This document shows, one piece after another, positions 54,843 to 64,000 of a DNA stretch of 64,000 nt (its first letter is position 1; each line of letters begins with the position of its first letter). The stretch is taken from positions 33,431,685 through 33,495,684 of the forward strand of contig OZ022257.1 of the NCBI GenBank assembly GCA_963978905.1. The letters run 5' to 3'. The position numbers and the translations under genes are program-made. The DNA comes from Trichostrongylus colubriformis. Taxonomy: Eukaryota > Nematoda > Chromadorea > Rhabditida > Trichostrongylidae. The notes under the pieces were generated by a model. The model made no database searches. It was not told where the DNA came from and saw only the letters and a program-made list of their open reading frames with translations.

Positions 54843-55130
54843 GATATTTGCCCTCTGACGCTCCTTATCGAATCTTATCAACCGTTTAGGGTAAACCACC
54901 CACCGTTAATGTCCCTGTCTCATCTCGCATAATACCTATGAGTATCAAGGCTCCAGTATTAACGCGAAAAGCGGAACGGATTTGACGATATTTGCCTTCA
55001 GATGCTCCTTACCGAATCTTATCAACCTTTATCGATGTGGTGTACTCACCATTGATGTCCCCTTTTCATCCCGCATAATACATACATATGTATGTCAACG
55101 CTCTAGCATCCACGTGGAAAGCGCAACAAC
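54843..55130. repeat. diverged tandem repeat, period 144 bp
   Basis: 'gatatttgcc[c/t]tc' plus 'gctcctta[t/c]cgaatcttatc' begins at 54843 and again at 54987, continuing to 'cgcataata'. Confidence 0.65.
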
Positions 55131-55294
55131 TCTGGTGACATTCACCGTTCGAGGCTACTTATCAGCCCCTATCCGCTGGCATCACCATCGGTCCACCACC
55201 GCTAGGGCCCATTACCCCCTCCCTCCCTCCCTATCAATATCACTTGTAAAATTCACGGTGTCAGCATTGCTGCTACGCGAGATATGAATTTCGT

Positions 55295-55372
55295 GACAAA
55301 CAGACGGACACACAGACAGACAGGCAGACACAAACACAGACATACTAAGCGAATTATATATAGTAGGACGTT
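55295..55372. repeat. 'acaga/gacag' simple sequence with tatatata end
   Basis: A run of 'gacaga' and 'cacaga' repeats is followed by 'attatatatagtagg'. The same arrangement occurs at 17921-17965 and 23781-23835, so it may mark the end of a repeat family. Confidence 0.5.
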
Positions 55373-55514
55373 ATAATGTTATCTGAAGCATGATATTAAT
55401 CATATTTGCTATCATTAGTACTCGATGTTTATTTCATTTGTTCTTGTACTTGTTAGAACAGGCACTCTCTCTGATATCCTAGAGATCAATCCTTCGACTG
55501 TAGTGGTATGTATA

Positions 55515-55653
55515 CTCCACTTCGGAGCGCCTGACAGGGCGTGACCTACGGACATGGGTGAATGGCGAGAGTGAGTGCGTGGCGGAGTAAGAGTGTTTGA
55601 TACACTCTCACCCAAGTCCGTAGAGCACGCGCTGTCGAAGCTCCGCAATGGAC
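55515..55653. mobile_element. GTCCATT MITE, copy 2
   Basis: It shares the inverted ends of 9859-10016 (GGAGCGCCTGACAGGGCGTG and its mirror) with TA on both sides and an interior of 'gagagtgag' type. About 139 bp. Confidence 0.7.
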
Positions 55654-55856
55654 TAGACAAGATTTGATGATGTTTAATGTACCAATCAGATCAGATGGCG
55701 TCGACCGACCGATCCTGCTCCACAAAGTGATCAGAAGCCGGCCTCGCCACTTTTCTTGAGTACGCGGAAGACAAGGCGAATTAGCCGGCTGACACCGGCC
55801 AATCCGATTTGTGGCCGCCTACGGCCCCCTTGAAGCCGTCTTCGTCGGCCTAGTAA

Positions 55857-56216
55857 GGCCGCGGTCATACTTTGCGCAGCTGCACTAGTTGACGCCGGTG
55901 CCGGCGTCAATTCACGCAGGTGCTGCGTGAGTTGACGCCGGCACCGGCGTCAAACTCACGCAACCATTTGCCAGCCGCAGACGACGGCGTCAATAGATAA
56001 TCCGCAGAGTTTGCGAAATTCTTGACCCAATCACACTACAGTATGGTGATTGTGGCCGATTCGAATCTTGGCAGTGTGCCAATATGGTGATCGTGGCCGC
56101 TTCGTGTATTGGCACAGCGCCAAGATTCGAGGCACTTGCGTGAGTTTGACGCCGGTGCCGGCGTCAACTCACGCAAGTGTCTGCGTGAGTTGACGCCGGT
56201 ACCGGCGTCCGCGGCC
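55857..56216. mobile_element. snapback MITE with repeated palindromic cores
   Basis: It starts GGCCGCGGTCATACTTTGCG and ends CCGCGGCC, flanked by TAA (55854-55856, 56217-56219). The interior has five copies of the core GACGCCGGnnCCGGCGTC, the centre of the 40232-40317 palindrome, most preceded by 'gtgagtt'. The right end lacks the GTCATAC part, so it has lost about 20 bp of terminus. Confidence 0.8.
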
Positions 56217-56219
56217 TAA

Positions 56220-57841
56220 GGGGTTGGGGCGACACCCGGCTCGCCGCGTACGCGTTTCGCGCGCATTTTGGGGTGAGCTCCGATGTATGAGTGTTTCAAA
56301 TAATTATAATTAAACTACCGATCATCATCGTCTCTCGCTGACATTAAGGGATACCGAACCTATTTATGACTCCGCCCACTGAAGACAGGTCCCATTCAAA
56401 GGCAGTAGTAGGAACTGTTGGCGCCGGATATGAAAAAAAAGTCGAAGTGCTTGGCAGTACAAAAGTGAAGAAAAACGGAGCAGAACGTTCAATTCTTCGA
56501 GAAATTCTTCTCAACTTTGATTCCGGGGGGGGGCAGTAATAAAAAGGGTGAGCCACGTTAAAACGGTCGGCAGCTTTTGAAAAAAGCATCTCCTTCAGTG
56601 CCCCTATCACCGCGAGTTTTGCCACATACAATCTTAGACCCTAACTTTCATCTGGGTGGTTTGTGAAGAACCCTCATTACCCACATCACCCACTCACCGA
56701 CTTTAGCTGCTCCAATGACTCCCTGTTCACCTTACCTTTCACCCGTCATTGCCTTCCATAGCTTTCATTTCTGTCCAATAAGGCAATTGGGAGCGATTGT
56801 AAATGACTCCTTGTTAACGTCTGTGCACCCTTGGCCATTTTTTATATCTCCTTATTCCCTGAATCCAGTTGTAATAGAAAATGTGGTGCTATCGTAGGAG
56901 GGGCATCCCACCGAACGCTGTTTTCACCGGAGCCTCGAAGGGGTGAGGGAATCCTTGCTTAACCCGCTAAGGCTTGAGGAAAAATATACGCTTAGGTGTG
57001 CAAATTAAACCTCTAAAGATCCTCACACATCCCGGGTGAGTAACTTTTTATAAGATGTCCAACCGCCACCCCTATTGCGATGGCACCGAAAATGTTACTC
57101 CGTTCCTACGACCTACTTCGAATGGTATATTACCACGATTTTACCCCGAAAAATTCTCAGCTAAAACGATCATGTCAAAAGCGGCAATAATCTACTCTCT
57201 AATCGAATACGTCATTTTTCTTTATAGCCGTACCACCACCTGTTTGGTCATTGGTTCTTTGATCATTGAGACCTTCAGCGGGGGTACCAGCTTCTCCAGT
57301 CCAGTCATTCTTTTCAAGCCTTTAGAATAAGTGACCTCTATTCTGCTCGAGGTACACAGCTTTCACCAATAAGCCTGACATTTGAACCACGATCGGTGTT
57401 CCTTTGACCAAATGAAGCCAGCCAGTAACTCCTGTGTTCCACCGGTAACCATAACTTGCGTGGGGTGCTTTACCCAAAACCTATCTTCTATATTTTTCGA
57501 GTGAATCTCCATCTGTTATGCTTACTCGTCAACACCCGAGATTTTTCCCATGATTTGTTAGTATTCCTCCCACCAGAGAAGGGTTCATTTTTGGCCAACG
57601 TAGGGTGGGGGTCGTATTTGATCAGCAGGAGGGGTCGTCTTTGCAGATGTCAGCCGTGATGAGAAGCGGAACGTGCTTTCAGCAAAGCCGAGGTTTGTTA
57701 GAAAACCTAGTTAAATTTGTTTTCATTTCGGGTCAAGTCAGTCACCCTGCTGTCTTGAATCTAGGCCAGTTCTGTATCAAAGTTCGTCAAGAATTGAGGC
57801 CTCTCCACTCCGGTGACATTTGTGGTACTTAATGATTTACA
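56220..57841. other. intergenic, nothing firm
   Basis: Near 56970-57030, 'aaggcttgaggaaaaatata' resembles phrases at 59310, 38750 and 19990, probably remnants of the 38424-type repeat. No gene is supported. Confidence 0.4.
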
Positions 57842-57990
57842 ATCCATTTCACAGCGCTAGATAGGGCGTTTCCTGAGTGGCGAGAGTGAGAGTTTGTGCC
57901 GAGAGTGAGAGTGTGTGGCTGGGTGAGAGCGTTTGACACACTCTCACCCAAGTCTGTAGGCCACGCCCTATCAAGCGCTCCGAAATGAAC
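57842..57990. mobile_element. GTCCATT MITE, copy 3
   Basis: The ends ATCCATTTCACAGCGCTAGA and the mirror of 'gccacgccctatcaagcgct' plus 'ccgaaatgaac' enclose 'gagagtgagagt' sequence. The termini are more decayed than in the other two copies. Confidence 0.65.
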
Positions 57991-58479
57991 TGTATTTTGT
58001 ATATGCTCCCTTCACGATATTGTAACGTCCCGCATTTGAATTTTCTTTATTTAATTTTATTTATTTGAAGATTTAATCACTTGAAGAAAACTATAAAGTG
58101 TTCGAGAATCCATCTTCACATGCAATCACTACAAAAATGCATAACAATAAAGCACAGTGCAACTATATGATTCGGCAGTACTTACTGGATTGTGCAGGTC
58201 TAAAAAGGTGTCGAATTCGGCCCCGTAGAGGGAGGATGGTAGTGGAGCGGCTATTTCCCTCGACACCTGAGACTGCACTGTTTGATACCTTTCAATTCAA
58301 GTTGATAGCCTTCAAATGTGCCGAGGGAGGGTAGCAGGTCAAGGAGAGGAAGGAGAGGTGTGCACAGCAAAGTTTACCTTTTTCCGCTGTTCCCTTGCTA
58401 CAATGAAGGCTAAGCCGCTCTTTTTGCTCAGTTGTAGAGTTAAAGTCACCGTGGAGGGTAAATTCGGCGGGTTTTGGAT

Positions 58480-58800
58480 ATGAAAGTAACGGTACTCAGC
58501 AGTGCGACACAAGAGAAAGAGCAAAATAAAACGGCGAAAAAACCGACAAATAGGAACCGGAAAACCCCCATCTCTCGCGTCCCCGTCACCAACCAGGGCT
58601 AGACTGCTGAAGGGCGGGGAGGCTAAATCATTCGCTCGCGAACGTTGTCCCGCCCTCGCCGGCAACTCGCCCAGTTGATGAACTGCAGAAGGACCCGCCG
58701 TGCTGCGTGCTCGTGATAAGACCCCAAGTCGCGCTTTTTCAGTGCGAGTTTTGCCACGCATCATCTCCTTTGCAGTTGAAAGTTGGTTTTCAAATTGTTA
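58480..58800. repeat. dispersed repeat, copy 2 (partner 4510-4880)
   Basis: Same-orientation match to 4510-4880 across about 300 bp (see that entry for shared blocks). Confidence 0.65.
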
Positions 58801-60129
58801 ACAAGAATGGAGTTTCTCATATCGGCGTGGGAATAACACTAGGAAGATGAAGAGGACGTTGCATCAACGTGCACTCCCACTTCTCACTTTCCCCCAATCC
58901 CTCACGGTGCCTTTAACACTGATGTAAAGCTTTCTTCGTCTTCTTAGTGTTATTCCAATGCCGTCATGGGAAACTTTTCTTATTAACAATCGCCATTTTC
59001 ACTTTAATGTACAGAGGCTTCCTCTCATGTGGACATAAATTCGTGAGATCGCAATTGATGATATGGAGTCGACCTATAGACCTTTTCTCAAGGTCTCTTG
59101 CCCAGAACATTGAACTTTAGAGCTCTTCTTATAGCGGGGATCTTTTCGCATTTCCTTATTTCCCAGTGAAACTCGGATATCAGCCCAATTACGTTCAGCA
59201 GTCATTCTTTAGGTGCTGTCGCACTGCAAAGGAAGGAAATCCCTCTGAGTTCGATGTGAGGCGCTATTTTTATCTAACCTTTGAGAGGGGAAGCGATCCA
59301 CTGCCTTCACTAAGCCTTGGACAAAAATATACGCTGAAGCGTGCAGATTAACTCGTCAGTGATGTCTGATGTGTAGTATTCACCGCGATCGCACCATTCC
59401 TCCGTCCAAAAATTCACACTACTTGACATTTATTTATTTCATTCGATAAATGCTCTATGTTATCTATACTTAGTCCCATACATTCTGTTTGTCAAGATTC
59501 CTCACATATAGTAAAAGAGTGGAAGAAATTAGGCGAGAGGTTTTAGCAGCCGTTCCACGGCCACTGGTCCTATGTACACTTCGTAGATTCTATGCAATGT
59601 TTGTTCCTGTGGGAGTTCGACATGAATCATCAGTTTAACATTTTATGGATTTTTTCTGTTTTCCTCTGTTCGGCGCTTTTCGAATGCAAGCATATGAAAA
59701 TATCTCATATGATCATAAAGTGTTCGACGAGCTCAATGCGGCGTCGACTATCCCAGTTCTGAGCAATATTATCCGAGTAGTGCTGAGTAAAATCTGAAAT
59801 ACTTTGAATCACCATTCGTATGTAGAATTAGGTACTTCACATTCGACTTTTACTGTATCGTTTCCAAAATCATGCTATATTGTTCTCATTATCCTAAATA
59901 ACATAAGCTAAGTTTAGAAGCTGTGATGAAAGAAGGAACCAACGCAGTGGTAAGGCAGTGTCCACGAGAGACAGGTTTTCCCACCCCTTCGGCGATGTGT
60001 CATCCAATCACGTGTTTGGCGTGATCCTTTTGTTTGGTTGCGTGCACCTGCATGCATTGCGCACTATTTTTTGTTGTTGTGCGTAGTCTGTCGTTTACAG
60101 TTCTCTGCTAAATATTTGTTCAATAGTTT
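58801..60129. other. intergenic, upstream of the kinase gene
   Basis: No promoter element could be identified. A piece around 59280-59350 resembles the 'aaggcttagg' repeats elsewhere. Confidence 0.4.
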
Positions 60130-60141
60130 TCCATGTTTCAG
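60130..60141 (+). promoter_or_regulatory. probable trans-splice acceptor of the kinase gene
   Basis: 'tccatgtttcag' ends at 60141 and is followed by a 40-nt leader and the ATG at 60182. No upstream coding exon is evident. Confidence 0.5.
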
Positions 60142-60181
60142 ATTGAATTTCTATGTGCATACGTACGCTCGAGAATCTGAC

Positions 60182-63100
60182 ATGATGATCGACGTTGTCG
60201 ATCCACGAAAATTTCGCTCCTTTTGCCTTCGTGGTGAAGGGCGAGCAAACTTCGTCATTAGTGCCAAGCACACAATATCTGGAATACGGTATTTCATCTC
60301 ATATTTGTAATTTTCTCGTTTTATTTCGATCACGGGACCACCCCTTGTTTTTCATCCCTCTTCACGCGCCATTACAGTGGAGTGGGGTGTTTTCTCTAGC
60401 ACTTTTTGTTGACAATTGGACTGTCTGTAATAGATTGTGGTCTTATATGAGTAAGATCTTGATGTGTTACAAACACTGAATTACTAATGCAAATTTCACA
60501 TCTCCTACACCCCCCCCCAAGAAAAATCTGTCAAATCGAAAGAAATTTTGTACTGCGGATTGTTCACAGTTGAAGGATTCACCATCTCAGGATAGTCTGG
60601 AGGTTCGCGAAGGCAAGGAAGAGTGGTCTTGTTACGTGGAAGGCTAAAAGTGAATTGGTTAATCAATACATGGAAAGGCTCGTATCTCCCTTTTTCGATG
60701 CTCAGTTTCTTGTGAATCCGAAGATCATAGAAATGGCAGTCACTGATGTACATCAACTAGCAAAGGTATGTATTTTTATCCCTATATGTTCCTCATTTTA
60801 TGGTTAAGATTTAGGCTCTTTAAAGCGTGCTCCGCTAATAACATAGCTCTAACCAGCAAGGGCTTTTTACTTCCCATGGAACTTCGAATAGGGACCCCTA
60901 CAGATCGATAGGGCTTCGAACGCTCATTACAAATGTGAAAACCAAAAGTGCTACGGGCTGTTCGGAAGCGAGTTAGGAGGGGTCAAAGTTCGCATGCGAA
61001 GACTCATCGACGGGGGACTCTGCTAGTGGTGACTCGTCAACGCGGCTAATCATGTATGTCACAACAGCCACGTTGGCTCAAAGGTAGTGATCCTCGTCTC
61101 CAGGCGTGGGGTGCTGGGTATGCTCCCCGCCTGTTGAGCCTTTTTGCGTTTTGTGTTTCATGGCCAGAAAATGCTTTTCTTACACTTCTGAACGTTTCCT
61201 TGTACTGGTACCTATCACACCCATCATTTACTCTGCCACTTTATTTATAACTACTAACAATACTCACAAGGGAAGCACATCAGGTCGAAGAGACTCCCAT
61301 ACCACTCGAATTAGGCGTTGTTGCGTAAAAAGATTATGATATTCGCGCACAGGGGTCAAATTACCCCTCTGTGCAAATTTTCAGCAGAATCCAGTTTTTG
61401 GTCCAACTTAGGAAAATTAGGGGTGGCTAGGGGGTAAACTGGTAATTTTTTGAATTTTCTTCTACAAAAAATCCTGGAACCTGAACATAATCACCTACAC
61501 ATACCTGTTACACTTGCCCATCGCACTGAACGTACGAAACAAGCGTCAAATAAGAGCATTTGCTCGGCAAGAGTCAACGCCTTCTCCACTGTTCATTGTG
61601 CTGCCACCCAATCGTGAATTTTTGCGAAATTTGGTCAAATTCTCGAATTGGCTAAAAGCTCGTCTCCTAGGGTAACTTGATTACCTCAACACGAAAATCA
61701 TACTGGTTTTGCACGAGAACGACTGGCTCGCGCGTTATGGGCTTCCGAACGCACCATGTAATAATATTAGGCATTCAGGTAAACGTGCAGACAATGAGAC
61801 ACAAAATGCAAAAAAATCTCCACCGGCGGGGAGCAAACACAAAACCTTTATGCTGCAGATCCGGAGCACTACCAGCAAGCCACAGTGGCCGTTGATAGTT
61901 CAAGAGCAGCCGTGCAGACGGCAAAGTGCCTCGCCAATGAGATATCACAAGCAAACTTTGTCCCCTCCTAACTCGCTTCGGAACAGCCCGTAGCACTTTT
62001 AGTTTTCCAATTCGTAATCAGCGTTCGAAGCTCTATCGAATGATATGGGTCCCTATTCAAAGTTCCATGGGAAGTAAAAAGCCCTTCTTGGTAAGTGTGT
62101 TTTCCCCTAGCTAAATCGCAGTGACCTGGATAAGATAGACTACTGCGAAGGAATCCTATTTCGTTATTGTCTTACATCAAACAACGAGCTCCTTTTCTCG
62201 CAAAACATATTTCAGAAGTGCTGCGCTGGTGTTGATTTCGCGTTTCTGATATTTGTGGTGATTACGCGTTTAGGCGTTTACAAAAGCGCAGAATCGTATG
62301 CAAAGTCACAAAATCTAGCACTATATGGTTTCATGGCTTGTCGTACTAATTTCGTTTGCCTGTAGAAATCTGATATGTTTAGATTCCTTCGCTTCCAGCC
62401 AATTTTAAACTCGAGAAATTCGACGAGCTGTTGACCCTTCCTGATGATATGTCATTCTTTCCGTTGGCTAATGTGCCGAAAAATGTCGTCAGACTTTCTG
62501 CTCTTGAAATGGTGGATGCTACAAGGATCCCTAAGCATCTCATTTCTTACATTGGACCGACCATCACGGTATGTATGCCTCTGTAAACATTATGCTAACA
62601 AAGCGTATTCAATCACGCAGAATTTCCAGCTGAACCAACAATTCCAGTTGTTCCCTAGAGGAATTACTGGTCTGTCTGAAATGAACATTTGCCTTTTGGA
62701 GGTAGTCCATTGTGCTAATGCGGGAAGGGTGGTTTGACATCAAGGCTGCTGTGTTTTCGCTGTGTTGTCTTGTATTTTGCAACTGACTTTTCTATATATT
62801 CCGGTACTGACAGTGGGCAACGTCACTGTTAAATTCGCCGTCTGCATTACTGGTGGAATAGCATATTTCTACCGCACCCTGCTAGAGATTGCTATGGACG
62901 AACTTGTTCTTCCAAATGATGCTTTGTAGCCGCTTTTTGATTCTCGAAGTTGCTAGCATCTTGAGTAAAAACAAGTCTTACGAAAACAGTTCGTTGCTGA
63001 AAGGGTATATGGTCACTGCGAAGCCACTGAAAAGTCTTATGTTTTCAGGTGGAAATCAAGCCCAAACAAGGTTTCTTCCAAAATCACGCGTCGATCGATC

Positions 63101-64000
63101 TTCCTTTCTGTAACAACTGCATTTTGCAGGTAGTTTCTTGTTTACAGTGTTTATTTTATTATTTACAGTGTTTATTCTATCATGTCATTCGGGTGAGATT
63201 TTTCTATTTGCTTTTTCAGCTTGAGAAATACGGTTCAGACCATTACGAAGAGATGTATGATTTCTGTCCAATCGATCTCTTCTCCGGAAGTTTACCTAGG
63301 ATGAAGTCTGCTCTTGAAGCGCTCATGAAAGTACCTCACAGAAACTTGCGTCTGTTTGTTGATGGAAACTTGGTATGAGCTTGTTTTTTCAAGTATCACA
63401 TCAAATCACCAGTGATGGTTCAGATTCACTCCGACGAGTCTCTTCTTGATGCTGCTCTTTTTTCAACGACACTGTTTCCATGTGGTCAGGGAAACGTGGA
63501 CGACTTGATCACAGCGGTATGGCTACAGCAGAATCAATTTTTCAGATCACTCTTTCAGTCCTGATTTGATGCTTTACAGCTTTGCCTCGTGTTAGCTGGA
63601 TGTGAAGACACTCGTGACTTCTCCCTGAGGGAACATTCCGTACTAGCTGAAATTTTAGCTGCACAAAAGATCGATTCAGTGGGCATAGTGAGGGCCCATC
63701 AGATATACAAAAGTCTTCCACCTGCTGTTCAAGTCTGTCTTTTATGATTTCAATTCTGTATCTTTTTGTAATGTTTGCATCTTTCAGAAAGAACTCCACG
63801 ATAAAAGTCGCCTTCCTGTGCGAGGTTTAGAGGTACTAGAAGCGACAGACGATCGATCTCTTCTAGAGCAATATCTTTTAGCTGCCACAATGAAGGACTG
63901 TTCCGTGAGTTGGACATTCTCTCAGCCTCATTACTTGCATGTTCAATATGTAACGATCGGAAGCCTGTGAACCCATCAAATATATCTCGTAGGTCTCGCT
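60182..64000 (+). CDS. IPPK: inositol-pentakisphosphate 2-kinase, 3' end missing
   Basis: The enzyme phosphorylates inositol pentakisphosphate at the 2-position to give phytic acid (InsP6). Exons: 60182-60288, 60591-60765, 62383-62568, 63049-63129, 63220-63372, 63424-63516, 63580-63732, 63788-63904, and a ninth starting at 63993 cut by the window edge. Phases agree; 355 aa are visible. Family motifs in order: glycine-rich GEGR at 18-21 (human GEGNKS), VEIKPKQGF at 157-165 (the EIKPK box), CNNC at 177-180 (human CRYC), CPIDLFSG at 199-206, and TMKDCS at 350-355. The alignment begins FCLRGEGRANFVI and the start is the first of two adjacent ATGs. Full-length relatives are near 490 aa, so roughly a quarter is missing. 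Intron 2 (1.6 kb) carries the element at 60853-62091. No break or missing key motif is seen in the visible part. Confidence 0.93.
61065..61140 (+). other. tRNA-like module, left arm of the element
   Basis: TTGGCTCAAAGGTAGTG resembles an A-box, and GTGCTGGGTATGCTCCCCGCC contains a B-box-like segment; a T-run follows at 61141. It is imperfect as a tRNA: the acceptor stem does not close cleanly. Confidence 0.45.
61817..61893 (-). other. tRNA-like module, right arm of the element
   Basis: Read on the minus strand: TGTGGCTTGCTGGTAGTGCT (A-box-like), then GGTTTTGTGTTTGCTCCCC (B-box-like), then a T-run. It resembles the module at 32237-32310 more closely than the left-arm one does. Confidence 0.45.

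Larger units (their letters stand above)
60853..62091. mobile_element. 1.24 kb inverted-repeat element with two tRNA-like modules
   Basis: The ends CCAGCAAGGGCTTTTTACTT and the mirrored CCAAGAAGGGCTTTTTACTT are flanked by TAA (60850-60852, 62092-62094). Inverted arms of about 170 bp include 'acttcccatggaactt', 'cttcgaacgct' and 'aactcgcttc'. Its tRNA-like modules face each other (61065-61140 plus, 61817-61893 minus). The longest of three family members here; it lies in kinase intron 2. No intact coding frame. Confidence 0.8.

Noticed and set aside
58339..58764. 141-codon minus-strand frame as a gene
   Set aside because: Most of it lies in a dispersed repeat also found at 4510-4880, where the frame is broken.
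62810..62890. Additional kinase exon in intron 3
   Set aside because: The flanking exons (ending 62568, starting 63049) already join in phase to give the conserved TVEIKPK sequence; nothing here matches the family.

Overview
The window is eukaryotic. It has split genes with short coding exons, TTTCAG-type intron ends, and probable trans-splice acceptors just upstream of start codons. The protein families and gene structures fit a clade V nematode, most likely a hookworm-like strongylid; this is inferred from gene content and splice style, not from a marker gene. Three protein-coding genes can be rebuilt exon by exon with consistent reading phase. (1) A mitochondrial acetyl-CoA acetyltransferase (kat-1/ACAT1 type, 407 aa, 10 exons) lies on the minus strand at 8165-16045. 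(2) An ACAP-type ArfGAP (cnt-1 type: BAR, PH, ArfGAP, ankyrin; about 745 aa, 19 exons) lies on the plus strand at 39273-52526, with an alternative first exon at 46387-46842 that would give a BAR-less isoform. (3) The first eight exons and the start of a ninth of an inositol-pentakisphosphate 2-kinase (IPPK type) lie on the plus strand from 60182 and run off the right edge.

Layout: 1-8.1 kb is intergenic and repeat-rich. 8.2-16.05 kb is the thiolase; its 3.1 kb intron 2 holds a 1.6 kb DNA transposon with inverted arms of about 430 bp. 16-39 kb is a 23 kb intergenic desert made largely of small DNA transposons: hAT-like, Mutator-like, Tc1/mariner-like, TWA-target snapback and TTAA-target elements. 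39.3-52.5 kb is the ArfGAP gene, whose introns contain a mariner relic, a fold-back mariner and a Tc1-like element. 52.5-60.1 kb is again intergenic repeats. 60.2-64 kb is the kinase, whose second intron carries a 1.24 kb inverted-repeat element with two tRNA-like modules.

The three genes have no obvious shared pathway (ketone-body/fatty-acid thiolysis, Arf-dependent membrane traffic, inositol phosphate synthesis). They are too far apart, and partly on opposite strands, so they do not form an operon. The most unusual content is the mobile DNA. One family of almost perfect palindromes starts GGCCGCGGTCATAC and has 3-bp TTA/TAA duplications; one copy sits inside a mariner transposase relic. One family of inverted-repeat elements carries tRNA-like modules. 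Mariner fold-back elements are nested inside one another with clean TA duplications. No rRNA, intact tRNA, CRISPR or prokaryotic feature was seen.
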